A stretch of 64,000 nt of DNA from Verrucomicrobiota bacterium (GCA_003402705.1 QQNF01000009.1:1-64000), one strand, 5' to 3'; positions 17,701 to 26,016 are shown, counted from the stretch's first letter. Numbers and translations: made by a program. The notes: a model not told the origin generated them from the sequence alone.

Positions 17701-18715
17701 GCTGACCTGTCCGATCTCGAGCGGGAACTTCGGTGATCCGCGTTCGGGATGGCTGCTGTACATGGACAACATCAACGGGTGGAGCTTCCGTGGGTATCAG
17801 AACGTTGGTCTTGGCACTGCGTTCAACATCACGACGGCGACTGGAGCTCCGACGGCGGGGGTGTGGTACCACATTGTGATGACATGGAAATCCGCGACGG
17901 GCACGGCGACGCTGTATGTGAACGGCACGCTGGCTGGTCAGCAGGCAGGCGTGACGAACTTTGTTCCGGCTTCTGCGGTGGGTGCGCGCACCAGTGGGCG
18001 TCTCCACATTGGATCGCGTGCGGACAATGCGTTCGGCTGGGGTGGACTTGCCGACGAAGCGGCGGTGTATGGCACGGAGCTGACGGCGACGCAGGTGCTG
18101 TCGCACTATGAGAACGGGACTGATCCATCGCGGACGAAGCCGTATAATGTGCTGGTGCAGGAACTGGCTCCGCTTGGTTACTGGCGCTTGAACGACACGT
18201 CGGGCAATCCGCGTGTGGATCTGGGAACGATCACGACGGACGTGCCGACTGGCGACAACAGCACGGTGGGTCGCATCTTCCTCAACGCGGGTGACTATCC
18301 GATCACGACGACGTTCTGGGAAGACGGCGGTGGTTCGTACATTGAAGTGTTTGCGCGGCGCGATGCAGGAAATGTGGTGCCGTTCCGGTCGCTGATCAAT
18401 GGCGGGTGGCCGACGATTCAGGACTACAACGGGTTGCCGCTGATCACGACGCCGCCGGCTCCAGGGCCAGCGAACACCGGGCTGGCGACCTTGCCGCCGA
18501 CGGTGAATCCAGACGGGACGATGCGCGTGACCTTCCCGTCGGTAGCGACGGTGGTGTACGACCTGCAGGAGTCTGCGAACCTGCAGAGCTGGACGACGGT
18601 GACGACGGTGGAAGCGACTGGGCTTTCGACGACGATCAACGGTGTGGCTGGCAGCTACCTGTATGTCGATCCTTCGAAGCCAACCAACTACTACCGAGTG
18701 GTGGCCCGGCCTTGA
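14783..18715 (+). CDS. Giant exported protein with LamG/concanavalin and PA14-like domains
   Basis: The 1310-residue product begins with a signal peptide (RSHLRGLLLTLPCLAVSAHA). Residues about 30-260 form a LamG/concanavalin-like domain (SVEVWAFNP, GTWHYLVIT, VRIHDTVLTPAAIAAKF). A beta-rich middle follows. Two PA14-like regions come next (NFYDPGSNGPNNG to GTYKLEYATWEGGGGFFYQV, and NFFDPQSGGQGRIP to EYLIGFQGDDGTKL). A second LamG domain follows (SSEIWINATTI, GVWYHIVMTWKSATGTATLYVNGTL, GLADEAAVYGTELTATQV). A verrucomicrobial Ig-like C-terminus ends it (VVYDLQESANLQSWTTV). It is likely surface-exposed or secreted and glycan-binding. ATG 14783 is chosen because it opens the signal peptide. A strong terminator follows, so it is probably monocistronic. 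Confidence 0.85.
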   Translation: MNYTNKRSHLRGLLLTLPCLAVSAHAGLLVELNSLTLPLGPIASWENTGTLPGGFTSAGAPQVTMVDGIKAVTLGGGGDYLVGPIAPDEIGGVNPNRSVEVWAFNPSIAGEETLVAWGNRGGGDGTNFSFNYGADVTWGAAGQWGGGPDIGWNMVGGAPSAGTWHYLVITSDGGGAVGAGTTRVYADGVLRNSEFHGNLNTHLGNNILIGGQNQSLLVPGGFNSGLSIAKVRIHDTVLTPAAIAAKFTEELPQIYPKAYVTSAKVASTTSVSFTIQDQVPGSITVPNSFTVTPAGIRSNWNVQGGEGVINGSITSPPIVIPAGGPVEITLNHRYNFEGDEWDGGVIQVSVNGGDFVNVENSSFTANGYHEVPLIGNHVLNGQLAWNGASAGFATGTFIDSVATVPGIAAGDSVRFRFLGAWDEGYTPDGLDWQIYGFKVMSGATTVLNETFASSNGGFTAESTGQAGATWNYIAGNQPVLGPLQISKVNGVTTIVSQLLWAPGTEYNFTINGKDTANSDLVYTRRITTPAPPLAAARAWPATIPGPLGTANAWGVRTFLNNGINTNQNFDAMMDFLANSSDRTPELTPDTVVDSQNAFLNFYDPGSNGPNNGIIPGGLPFPGDALSTATNGGVARNDDYVVTSAHGTISITEASDYTFNIRGDDGSMFRIKRAEGGTPPKFVAVVNGQVDAAQQNIVYFFNPTGDTNVRAVTYLTPGTYKLEYATWEGGGGFFYQVSSAKGFFLNDSDTPTWRPVGYRAQTTAPVPYPSMAGDWTVLSTLPSGLTQVDIPGADAAVTAAVAADAVAATSSWAQINFFDPQSGGQGRIPGDVPWPRNTELDDNRYAMRMSGTLRIPESGEYLIGFQGDDGTKLTIGGSHSGFSALTENATGAGVIGRSTDVLRNSGSIGAVGDFNASTSAVFQQAGALAGSTDKAILVGAADAIKTRVEYTPLLNPAGDWSSEIWINATTIPGGLTCPISSGNFGDPRSGWLLYMDNINGWSFRGYQNVGLGTAFNITTATGAPTAGVWYHIVMTWKSATGTATLYVNGTLAGQQAGVTNFVPASAVGARTSGRLHIGSRADNAFGWGGLADEAAVYGTELTATQVLSHYENGTDPSRTKPYNVLVQELAPLGYWRLNDTSGNPRVDLGTITTDVPTGDNSTVGRIFLNAGDYPITTTFWEDGGGSYIEVFARRDAGNVVPFRSLINGGWPTIQDYNGLPLITTPPAPGPANTGLATLPPTVNPDGTMRVTFPSVATVVYDLQESANLQSWTTVTTVEATGLSTTINGVAGSYLYVDPSKPTNYYRVVARP

Positions 18716-18758
18716 TAAAGCCTTCGGGCAGCAATAAATCAGTTGCCTGATCCTCGCG

Positions 18759-18801
18759 ACGGGCGCTCCGTATGGGCTGCGGAGCGCCCGTCCTTTTTTT
18801 T
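18759..18801 (+). terminator. Strong intrinsic terminator
   Basis: GACGGGCGCTCCG pairs with CGGAGCGCCCGTC across a 9-base loop, followed at once by CCTTTTTTTT. It ends just 10 bases before the start of the NIF3 gene, so that gene needs its own promoter inside or after it, or read-through. Confidence 0.95.
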
Positions 18802-18810
18802 GAAGGTGCC

Positions 18811-19572
18811 ATGGTGAACCTTGCTGAACTAGTCGCGATACTTGATGAGACGCTGAATGTGAGCGGGGTACCGGATTATGCCGGGGCGGTGAACGGGTTG
18901 CAGTTGGAGAATGGGAGTGGGCATGTGGTGCGATTGGTGGCGGCGGTGGATGCGAGTCTGGCGGTGATGGAGGCGGTGGCGGCGATGGAGGGGCCGGTGC
19001 TGCTGCTGGTGCATCACGGGATGTACTGGAGCGGGATGCCGCCGTTGTGCGGGGGGGCGTACCGGAAGGTGGCGGCGGCGATCCGGGCGGACATGGCAGT
19101 GTACAGTGCGCACATTCCGCTGGATGTGCATCCTGAGTTAGGGAACAACGCGCGGCTGGCGGCGGCGCTGGGGTTTTTGGATACGGTGCCTTTTTTTGAC
19201 TGGAAGGGGATCAAGCTGGGGGTGGCGGCGGAGACTGCGATGGGGCGCGGGGAGCTGGTGGAGCGGTTAGGGCTGGCGGTGGGTGGGCCGGTGCATGTGT
19301 GTCCGGGAGGGCCGGAGGAGGTTCGCCGGGTGGGGATCATCACGGGGGGAGCGGGATCGGAGATTGCGGCGGTGGCGGCGACGGGCGTGGACACTTTTAT
19401 TACGGGGGAGGGGCCGCACTGGAGCTACACGGCGGCGGAGGAGTTAGGGGTCAATCTGCTTTACGGCGGGCATTATGCGACGGAGACGTTCGGGGTGAAG
19501 GCGCTGGCGGCGTGGCTTGGGGAACGGGCGGGATTGCCGTGGACGTTTGTGGATCATCCGACGGGCCTGTGA
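18811..19572 (+). CDS. NIF3/YbgI-family dinuclear-metal protein
   Basis: The 253-residue protein matches the NIF3 family (GTP cyclohydrolase I type 2/YbgI-like), which binds two metal ions in a toroidal hexamer. Visible motifs are the N-terminal LAELVAILDETLNVSG and DYAGAVNGLQLEN, the metal-binding LLVHHGMYWSG, YSAHIPLDVHPELGNN, and the C-terminal DTFITGEGPHWSYTAAEELGVNLLYGGHYATETFG with further His and Glu ligands. The true cellular reaction of the family is unsettled. ATG 18811 (MVNLAEL) is chosen because the upstream extension runs into the terminator. It lies 61 bases before the histidine phosphatase gene. Confidence 0.9.
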   Translation: MVNLAELVAILDETLNVSGVPDYAGAVNGLQLENGSGHVVRLVAAVDASLAVMEAVAAMEGPVLLLVHHGMYWSGMPPLCGGAYRKVAAAIRADMAVYSAHIPLDVHPELGNNARLAAALGFLDTVPFFDWKGIKLGVAAETAMGRGELVERLGLAVGGPVHVCPGGPEEVRRVGIITGGAGSEIAAVAATGVDTFITGEGPHWSYTAAEELGVNLLYGGHYATETFGVKALAAWLGERAGLPWTFVDHPTGL

Positions 19573-19633
19573 GGTGGTGGTGAAGTTTGCGGTGGCGGAG
19601 AGAGCGGGGCCGAGGCTTCGGTGGGGATTAGTC

Positions 19634-20293
19634 ATGAAAGCGCATCTTCCGAATCATCCGACGCAGCTGTATCTGATCCGGCATGGAGAAGTGGAGGAGC
19701 GGTGTCATAAAGTGTTCGGCGGTTGCCGGATTGACATGGCGCTGTCGCCGCTGGGAATCCGTCAGGGTGAGGCGATTGACCGTTGGATGGAGGGGAGTCA
19801 GTTGGATGCGGTGTATGCGAGTCCGATGCTGCGGGTGCAGCAGACGATCGCGCCGCTGCTTGGGAGGACGGGGCTGGTGCCGGAGGTGATGCCGGACCTG
19901 CGAGAGGTGGATTTCGGGGACTGGACGGGATTGCGGTGGGAGGAAGTGCAGGAGCGGTTCGGGGTGAGTGCGTTTGACTGGCTGGAGGTGCTGGATGCGG
20001 CGGGGATTCCGAATGGGGAATCGGCGGAGGCGCTAGTGGCGCGGGTGGGGCCGTGTCTGTTCCGGATTCTGCATGACAATCCGCACCGGAGCGTGGCGAT
20101 TGCGTGTCACGGGGGGATCATCCGGGTGATTCTGTCGATCCTGCTGGAGCTGCCGCTAGCGAAGATGGCGCATTTCAACATTGATTACGGGTCGGTGACG
20201 GTGGTCGAGCTGCAGCCGGAGAAGAAGCATGCGGTGGAGATCGAGCTGCTGGATTTCTGTCCGCTGCGGGACGGCGGGGTGCGTGGCAGTTAG
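19634..20293 (+). CDS. Histidine phosphatase family protein (phosphoglycerate-mutase-like)
   Basis: The 219-residue protein has the catalytic LYLIRHGEVEER motif with the nucleophilic His about residue 16. Further family features are the YASPMLRVQQTI phosphate pocket, the DLREVDFGDWTGLRWEEV segment, and the second catalytic His in SVAIACHGGIIRVIL. This is the pattern of cofactor-independent acid phosphatases related to alpha-ribazole phosphatase (CobC) and GpmB. The presence of a B12 riboswitch in the window makes CobC tempting, but there is no cobalamin gene beside it, so the substrate stays open. ATG 19634 begins the family-typical sequence; the upstream extension is G-rich spacer. No signal peptide is present. 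Confidence 0.85.
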   Translation: MKAHLPNHPTQLYLIRHGEVEERCHKVFGGCRIDMALSPLGIRQGEAIDRWMEGSQLDAVYASPMLRVQQTIAPLLGRTGLVPEVMPDLREVDFGDWTGLRWEEVQERFGVSAFDWLEVLDAAGIPNGESAEALVARVGPCLFRILHDNPHRSVAIACHGGIIRVILSILLELPLAKMAHFNIDYGSVTVVELQPEKKHAVEIELLDFCPLRDGGVRGS

Positions 20294-20306
20294 GGTGCCG
20301 GGCGGA

Positions 20307-21761
20307 TCAGGCGAGGATATCGCGGACGACGTGGCCGTGGACATCGGTGAGACGGCGGTCGACGCCGGCGGTGCGGAAGGAGAGTTTTTCGTGGTCGATG
20401 CCCATGAGGTGGAGGATGGTGGCGTGGAGGTCGTAGCACCATGTGATGCCTTCGGAGGCTTTGCCGCCGAGTTCGTCGCTGCTGCCGTAGGCGGTGCCGG
20501 GTTTGATGCCTGCGCCGGCGAGCCATGTGACGAAGCTCCCGCCGTTGTGATCGCGGCCGGCGCTGCCCTGGGTGAAGGGAGTGCGGCCGAATTCGGTGGT
20601 CCAGATGACGAGGGTGTCGTCGAGGAGACCGCGCTGGGTGAGGTCTTCGAGGAGAGCGGCGATGGGGCGGTCGACGCTGACGGCGATGGCTGGGAGTTCG
20701 GTCTGGATGTTGCCGTGATTGTCCCAGTTGTCGGCGGCTCCCTGGGGGCCGCTCCAGACCTGGACGACGCGGGAGCCGCGTTCGATGAGACGGCGTGCGA
20801 GGAGACAGCGGCGGCCGAAGTCTTCGGTTTCCTTGCGGTCCATGCCGTAGCTGGAGCGGGTGGCGTCGGATTCGCGGGAGAGGTCGAAGGCTTCCGGGGC
20901 GCTGAGCTGCATGCGAGCGGCGAGTTCGTAGCCGGCGATGCGGGCGTCGAGCCTGGAGTCGCCGGGGCGGGTGGAGGCGTGGGCTGCGTTCATGGCTTTG
21001 AGGACGGCCATGGCGTCGCGGTCGGCATCGGGGCCGGTGAAGGCGAATTTTTTGTCAGGGAAGAGGTCGGGGACGGGCTGGGGTGAGGAGGCGTTGATGA
21101 CGGTGCCCTGGTGGCGGGCGGGGAGGAAGCCGGCGCTGAAGTTGGCGCGTTGGTTATAGGGGAGGCCGCGGGCGTCGGGGAGGACGACGAAGTCGGGGAG
21201 GTTATCGGAGAGACTGCCGAGGGCGTAGGTGATCCATGCGCCCATGCAGGGGAAACCTGGCAGGGTGAAGCCGGTGTTCATCATGTAGCTGGCGGGGCCG
21301 TGGACGCTGGTTTTGGAGGTCATGGCCATGAGGAAGGCCATGCGGTCGACGAGTTTGGCCTGTTCTGGGAAGACGGAGCTGACCCAGCGGCCGGACTGGC
21401 CGTGCTGCTGGAAGGCGAAGGGGCTTTTCATGACGGCACCGCAATCGCCGGTCTGGCCTTCTGGTCTGACCTTGGGGCCGAGCATCTGGCCGTGGTGTTT
21501 TTCGAGAGCGGGTTTGTAGTCGAACGTGTCCATGGGGCTGGCGCCGCCGTTCATGAAGAGCTGGATGACGCGTTTGACCCTGGCGGGGTGATGGATGCCG
21601 CCGTTGAATTCGGGTGGGGGAGGAGTGGCGAGGGAGTCGAGGGCGAGGAGACGGGAGCAGGCGAGCCCGGCGAGACCGCCGCCGGCGTTCCAGAGGAAGT
21701 CGCGGCGGTGCATGGGGTGTGGGAGCGACGAGGCGGCGGCGGACATGGGATGGGGGAGCAT
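20307..21761 (-). CDS. DUF1501 protein (Tat-exported, sulfatase-like fold)
   Basis: The 484-residue protein carries a twin-arginine signal, HRRDFLWNAGGGLAGLACSRLLA, about residues 18-40. It then shows the DUF1501 pattern: IQLFMNGGASPMDTFDYKP, GPASYMMNTGF, FVVLPDARG, SRVVQVWSGPQGAADNWDNHG, and LVIWTTEFGRTPFTQGSAGRDHNGGSFVTWLAGAGIKPG. DUF1501 proteins are abundant in Planctomycetota and Verrucomicrobiota and share an alkaline-phosphatase-like core; their substrates are unknown. The start may be 21761, or 21713 just before the RR motif. It lies downstream of the sulfatase gene on the same strand, separated by 40 bases, which suggests joint expression. Confidence 0.85.
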   Translation of the reverse strand: MLPHPMSAAASSLPHPMHRRDFLWNAGGGLAGLACSRLLALDSLATPPPPEFNGGIHHPARVKRVIQLFMNGGASPMDTFDYKPALEKHHGQMLGPKVRPEGQTGDCGAVMKSPFAFQQHGQSGRWVSSVFPEQAKLVDRMAFLMAMTSKTSVHGPASYMMNTGFTLPGFPCMGAWITYALGSLSDNLPDFVVLPDARGLPYNQRANFSAGFLPARHQGTVINASSPQPVPDLFPDKKFAFTGPDADRDAMAVLKAMNAAHASTRPGDSRLDARIAGYELAARMQLSAPEAFDLSRESDATRSSYGMDRKETEDFGRRCLLARRLIERGSRVVQVWSGPQGAADNWDNHGNIQTELPAIAVSVDRPIAALLEDLTQRGLLDDTLVIWTTEFGRTPFTQGSAGRDHNGGSFVTWLAGAGIKPGTAYGSSDELGGKASEGITWCYDLHATILHLMGIDHEKLSFRTAGVDRRLTDVHGHVVRDILA

Positions 21762-21801
21762 ACGGGAGGAGCCGCCGGGTCATTACAGGGGAAGCGGGAG
21801 G

Positions 21802-23184
21802 TCAGGGGTTGGCGGGGCGGCGGCGGCCGTTGCGCTGGGGTTTGCGCGGGCGGGTGTGGTCGGATCCCCAGAGTGGGGAGATGTTAGAGCGGTTCCAGTT
21901 GTCCCAGAGCGACTGGAGGGCGGCGAGTTTGTCAGGGTGGGTGGCGGCGAGGTCTTTGGATTCGGAGATGTCGCTGGAGAGGTTGTAGAGGCGCGGGGGG
22001 GAGATGCCGGTGGCGGCTCCGTCGGCGGTGGTGTCGTGGCGGACGAGTTTGAAGCCGTTGGCGAGGATGGCCATCTGGTCACCGAAGCGCCAGAAGAGGG
22101 CGTCGTGCGGGGGAGTGGCGGTGGTGCCGGAGAAGTGAGGGAGGAGATTGGTGCCTTCGAGTTTCCATGCGGCGTCCGGGGAGATGCCGGCGGCGGCGAG
22201 GGCGGTGGCGTGGAGGTCGGTCTGGACGACGGGATGGGGGAAGACGCCGGGTTTGAGGTGGGCGGGCCATGTGACGAGGAAGGGGACGCGGACACCGCCT
22301 TCGAGGGTGGTGCGTTTGCTGCCGCGGAGCGGGGAGTTGCTAGAGCCGTTGACGGTGACGCCGCGCATGACGGGGCCGCCGTTGTCGCTGAAGAAGGCGA
22401 TGAGCGTGTTTGTGGACTGGCCGGTGGAGTTCAGGGTGGCGCGGAGACGGCCGATGGCGGCATCCATGGAGGAGAGCATGGCGGCGTAGGTGCGGCGTTG
22501 CGGGTCGGCGATGGTGGCGAAGCTGGCGAGGTCTTCGGGGGTGGATTCGAGAGGAGTGTGGACGGCGTTGAAGGCGAGGCAGAGGAACCATGGGCTGGCG
22601 GCGTGGCGGCTGACGAAGCTGGAGGCTTCGCGGCCGAAGGCGGTGGTGGAGTAGTCGAGGGATGGGACGGGATCGGTGCCGCGCTGGATGCCGTTAGGGT
22701 CGGTGTAGCTGTGGGCGCCGCCGAGGAAGCCGAAGAATTCGTCGAAGCCGCGCTGGAGCGGGTGGTGATCGGGGGAGCCACCGAGGTGCCATTTGCCGAC
22801 GAGGCCGGTGTGGTAGCCGGCGGCTTTGAGGCGGTTGGCGAGGGTGGATTCGGTGAGGGGGAGACCGGCTCTTGGGCCTGAGGGATTGAATTCGTGGCCG
22901 AATCTGGTCTGGGCGCGGCCGGTGAGGAGGGCGGCGCGGGTTGGGGAGCAGTAGGGCCCGGTGACGTAGCCGCTGGAGCAGCGGATGCCGTCGCGGGCGA
23001 GGGAGTCGAGGTTGGGGGTGGGGATGTCGCGGCAGCCGTGGAAGCCGACGTCGGCGTAGCCCATGTCGTCGGCGATGATGATGAGGATATTAGGCTTGCC
23101 GGCGGCGGCGGCGGCGGCCTCGGGCGGGTGAACGATGAGGAGGGCTGAAGCGAGGGCGATGAGGAGTGGGGCGAATGATTTCAT
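21802..23184 (-). CDS. Exported sulfatase (formylglycine type)
   Basis: The 460-residue enzyme hydrolyses sulfate esters, probably of sulfated polysaccharides, outside the cytoplasm. A signal peptide precedes NILIIIADDMGYADVG with the calcium-binding Asp pair at about 39-40. The active-site signature is YCSPTRAALLTGR, where Cys79 would be converted to formylglycine by a separate maturase. Other sites are GKWHLGG, AFFSDNGGP (metal binding) and GSKRTTLEGGVRVPF. The C-terminus (RPRKPQRNGRRRPANP) is unusually basic. ATG 23184 opens the signal peptide; the in-frame extension to 23226 is rejected. No sulfatase-modifying enzyme lies in this window. Confidence 0.92.
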   Translation of the reverse strand: MKSFAPLLIALASALLIVHPPEAAAAAAGKPNILIIIADDMGYADVGFHGCRDIPTPNLDSLARDGIRCSSGYVTGPYCSPTRAALLTGRAQTRFGHEFNPSGPRAGLPLTESTLANRLKAAGYHTGLVGKWHLGGSPDHHPLQRGFDEFFGFLGGAHSYTDPNGIQRGTDPVPSLDYSTTAFGREASSFVSRHAASPWFLCLAFNAVHTPLESTPEDLASFATIADPQRRTYAAMLSSMDAAIGRLRATLNSTGQSTNTLIAFFSDNGGPVMRGVTVNGSSNSPLRGSKRTTLEGGVRVPFLVTWPAHLKPGVFPHPVVQTDLHATALAAAGISPDAAWKLEGTNLLPHFSGTTATPPHDALFWRFGDQMAILANGFKLVRHDTTADGAATGISPPRLYNLSSDISESKDLAATHPDKLAALQSLWDNWNRSNISPLWGSDHTRPRKPQRNGRRRPANP

Positions 23185-23294
23185 GGAGGCATGATGGGAG
23201 GATTGGGGCGGGTGGCGAGTCCGCATTGGCGCAGGGATGAGGAGGGGATGGAGACGTGGGATTGCGTTGTGGAGGAAATCCGGTAGAAGGGAGG

Positions 23295-24560
23295 ATGAAC
23301 CGACGGCAGTTTGTGAAAGGGACGATGCTGGAGGCGATCGCTGCGTCTGCCCGCGGGGAAGCGAAGCGGGTGCCGAGGATACTGCTGCGTTCGTCGTGGC
23401 AGACGGTGAACATCGGGGACATTGCGCACACGCCGGGAGTGCTGGCGGTGCTGGAGCGGGAGTTGCCTGAGGCGGAGGTGAGATTGTGGCCGGGGAGTGT
23501 GGGCAATGGAGTGCGGGAGATGCTGCTGGCGCGGTTTCCGCGGCTGGAGATTGTGGAGAGCGAGGGGGAGTTGAAGCGGGCGTTTGAGGAGAGTGATTTT
23601 CTGCTGCACGGGTCGGGGCCGTCGCTGGTGGCGGAGCGGGACGTGGTGCGGTGGCGGGAGGCGACGGGGAAGCCTTATGGCGTGTTTGGGATCACTTTTG
23701 GGGTGACGCCGCCGACGGGGGTGCAGCCTGCTGCGGAGGACGTCGTAGCGCGGACGATCGGGGTGCTGAGCGGGGCGCGGTTTGTGTATTTCCGGGATTC
23801 GGTGTCGCTGGCGGTGGCGAAGGAGCGGGGATGTGATAGTCCGGTGATGGGGTTCGGGCCGGACGGGGCGTTTGCGGCGGATGTGAGGGACGAGGCGCGC
23901 GCGGAGGCGTTTCTGAAGGCGCATGGGTTGGAGGAAGGGAAGTTTGTGTGCTGCATTGCGAGACTTCGCTATACGCCGTACTGGACGATTCCGGCGAAGC
24001 GGGTGGGGCGAGATGAAAGGAAGCATGCGCGCAACGAGGCGATGAAGGAGCATGACTGCCGGCCGTTGCGTGAGGCGATCATGGCGGTGGTGAAGCAGAC
24101 GGATTTGAAGGTGCTGCTGTGTCCGGAGGACGAGACGCAGATGGCGGTGAACAAGGAGATGATCTATGACCGACTGCCGGAGGAGGTTAGGGGACGCTGT
24201 GTGTGGCGGGAGGATTACTGGCTGACGGGGGAGGCGGTGAGCACGTACCGGCGGAGTGCGGGGTTGTTCGGGCACGAGATGCATTCGCCGATTCTGTGCA
24301 TCGGGAATGGCGTGCCGGCGGTGGTGTGTCGGTGGGCGGAGCAGACGAGCAAAGGGATGATGTGGCGGGACATCGGGCTGGGGGATTGGCTGTTTGATTT
24401 CGATCGGGAGGAGGAAGTGGAGCGGTTGTCCGGGGCGGTGCTGGAGATGGTGAGGGAACCGGGGGCGGCGCGGGAGCGGGCGGCGAAGGCGAGGGAACTG
24501 GTGCGCGAGCGGCATCGCGAGATGGCTGGTGTGCTGAGACAGCAATTGCCGCAATCATGA
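23295..24560 (+). CDS. Polysaccharide pyruvyl transferase-family protein with RR-type N-terminus
   Basis: The 421-residue protein resembles polysaccharide pyruvyl transferases (CsaB/WcaK-like), which move pyruvate from PEP onto a sugar. Supporting motifs are [19 protein letters not shown] near the N-terminus, [14 protein letters not shown], the GVFGITFGV block, [15 protein letters not shown], and the late [20 protein letters not shown]. The first residues ([21 protein letters not shown]) look like a twin-arginine leader, though the following segment is weakly hydrophobic. ATG 23295 follows GGGAGG at good spacing. Its stop overlaps a 42-codon ORF (ATGA). Nearby secreted sulfatase and DUF1501 genes suggest envelope or polysaccharide metabolism. 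Confidence 0.75.
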   Translation: MNRRQFVKGTMLEAIAASARGEAKRVPRILLRSSWQTVNIGDIAHTPGVLAVLERELPEAEVRLWPGSVGNGVREMLLARFPRLEIVESEGELKRAFEESDFLLHGSGPSLVAERDVVRWREATGKPYGVFGITFGVTPPTGVQPAAEDVVARTIGVLSGARFVYFRDSVSLAVAKERGCDSPVMGFGPDGAFAADVRDEARAEAFLKAHGLEEGKFVCCIARLRYTPYWTIPAKRVGRDERKHARNEAMKEHDCRPLREAIMAVVKQTDLKVLLCPEDETQMAVNKEMIYDRLPEEVRGRCVWREDYWLTGEAVSTYRRSAGLFGHEMHSPILCIGNGVPAVVCRWAEQTSKGMMWRDIGLGDWLFDFDREEEVERLSGAVLEMVREPGAARERAAKARELVRERHREMAGVLRQQLPQS

Positions 24561-24685
24561 GGGTGGCGATGGTGTTTCTGTGGATGGCTAGTGCGGTGCT
24601 GCTAGAGGGACGGCTGGCGCTCGGGGTCGGTGAAGGAGCCGAGCAAGTGATCCGGGGAGTTGACTTGATGGTGGCGGAATGGTAG
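24557..24685 (+). CDS. Short ORF with signal-peptide-like start (possibly a truncated gene)
   Basis: A 42-codon frame begins at an ATG overlapping the stop of the pyruvyl transferase gene. It encodes a hydrophobic start ([18 protein letters not shown]) and ends at a TAG that is also part of a promoter-like -10 element. It could be the 5' stub of an exported-protein gene cut off by an insertion or deletion, or a real small membrane peptide. I cannot assign a function. From 24686 to 24831 there is only leader sequence for the next gene. Confidence 0.35.
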   Translation: MRVAMVFLWMASAVLLEGRLALGVGEGAEQVIRGVDLMVAEW

Positions 24686-24688
24686 GAT
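24660..24688 (+). promoter_or_regulatory. Sigma70-like promoter for the downstream gene
   Basis: TTGACT (24660-24665), a 17-base spacer and TAGGAT (24683-24688) are close to consensus. A very similar string recurs at about 25580, after the gene, where TTGACTTGTGG is followed by CGGTGGAATGATAGG. The unknown gene is therefore bracketed by related sequences. Confidence 0.5.
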
Positions 24689-24831
24689 CAGAAGATCCCG
24701 AAACTCGGCATGATTGCGAAACTCGACAGCGATGGTTTGTGGCACGGCCAGAAATGGTTGTGCGCCCTGGGATCTTGTGAGGGGTCGGCAAGGTTGCGGG
24801 CCGCATTGCCATGCCGCGGAAGGAATCCGCT

Positions 24832-25488
24832 ATGATTGAGGGAGTGCGCTGCGAGTTTGTGGACGATGTCAGGTCCAGGAATCCGGTTCTGTCTTTCGGA
24901 ATAGAACCGGCGTTGCGACTTTCCGCCATGGTCTGGACGATGGATGCGACTGGCAAGATACAACGTGCCCGGCGGGAGTGTCTGGAATACGCTGTGGAGA
25001 GGGTGACGGCGGGGTTGCCGGATTACGAGGTGTGGCTGATCGCGGGGTCCTATCTGCCACTTCCAGACAACCGGATCACGCGGTATTGCGGGTTCTGGAA
25101 GCAAATTAAGTCGGTAGGGATTGTGTTCCCTGAGGGGACATTTCTTTGCGAATCTGTACGGGCTTGTGAAGAAGGGCTCCGGTTTTTTGGCGCGGTGAGG
25201 TGCGCTTCTGATAGGATGGGCGACATTTACAGGATCATGGCGTCCACCCAGGCGTCAGTGATCGCAATACCCAGGACTCAAGCCGAGGAGGTGGTGACGG
25301 CGCTGGTGCAGAATGGATGGGCGGAGAAAATCTCGTGCCGACCGAAACCACCGAAAGCGCTGCTTGACGCGGTCTGTGGTCAGTCCGGGTTGGTTCTGGA
25401 GATCTACGGAAATTTCGATGACCCGGAGGTTTCGGTGGCGGCGATTGGGACGAAGGAGGTGCTGACGGGGAGGAATTGGGGTGGGTGA
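24832..25488 (+). CDS. Hypothetical protein of unknown function
   Basis: The 218-residue soluble protein has no signal peptide or membrane helix and I recognise no family. It shows an alpha/beta pattern: EYAVERVTAGLPDYEVWLIAG, QIKSVGIVFPEG, AIPRTQAEEVVTALVQNGW, and SGLVLEIYGNFDDPEVSVAAIG. Base and codon use are more balanced than in neighbours, with ATA, ATT, AAA and TCT codons that are otherwise rare here. Together with the repeat-rich flanks, that suggests horizontal acquisition. I start at ATG 24832; 24811 is possible. A consensus-like promoter lies about 140 bases upstream, so it probably has a long leader. Confidence 0.6.
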   Translation: MIEGVRCEFVDDVRSRNPVLSFGIEPALRLSAMVWTMDATGKIQRARRECLEYAVERVTAGLPDYEVWLIAGSYLPLPDNRITRYCGFWKQIKSVGIVFPEGTFLCESVRACEEGLRFFGAVRCASDRMGDIYRIMASTQASVIAIPRTQAEEVVTALVQNGWAEKISCRPKPPKALLDAVCGQSGLVLEIYGNFDDPEVSVAAIGTKEVLTGRNWGG

Positions 25489-25670
25489 TCGGGTTGGGCG
25501 GATCGGACGGACCTGACGGATAGAAATGAGAGAACGGAGGGGACATGGTGCGGTGGTTGCGCGCTTAGGCGGGAGGTGGTTGACTTGTGGCGGTGGAATG
25601 ATAGGTGGTTGACTTGTGAGTGAGGGAGTGCGTTGCGACCAGGGAGGGAGGGTGATGTGGTGAGGGACGC

Positions 25671-25806
25671 AACCCCGGTTGGGGTTGGGGATTTGTTGTG
25701 GGGAGACCCAGGGTAGGCCTGCGTGGCGCTGGCCAACCCTGGGCTTTGGGACGCAATCCCGTTGGGATTGGGGGCTTGTGAGGAGACAAGGCCGGGACGG
25801 CCTTGC
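25671..25806 (+). repeat. Composite intergenic repeat, copy B
   Basis: It matches the element at 9862-10012 in order and strand: a GGTTGGGGTTGGGG start, AGACCCAGGGTAGGCCTG, GGCCAACCCTGGGCTTTGGG, ACGCAATCCCGTTGGGATTG, and a terminal palindrome CAAGGCCGGGACGGCCTTG (25787-25805). Base changes in the palindrome arms are compensated (GGGCG/CGCCC against GGCCG/CGGCC), so the hairpin is preserved. Confidence 0.8.
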
Positions 25807-26016
25807 TGCGGGGGGTGGCGAAGCAGGGTGGATGGTGCTGTGGTGCGGCAGCGACAAGGCCGGGACGGCCTTGCTACGGCGGTTTGTGCGGGCGGGGCGG
25901 GAAGTGGATTGTTGGGGAGCGGCAAGGCCGGGACGGCCTCAGGAGTTGCTGTTTTGTTAGCTACGCGGCTTCAACGAGTTCAAAGCCCATGACTGCGGCT
26001 GGCTTGATGAGCTTTG

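Noticed and set aside
19634-20293. Assignment of the histidine phosphatase as CobC (alpha-ribazole phosphatase)
   Set aside because: No cobalamin-synthesis gene or riboswitch is adjacent, and the motifs are shared by many phosphatases.
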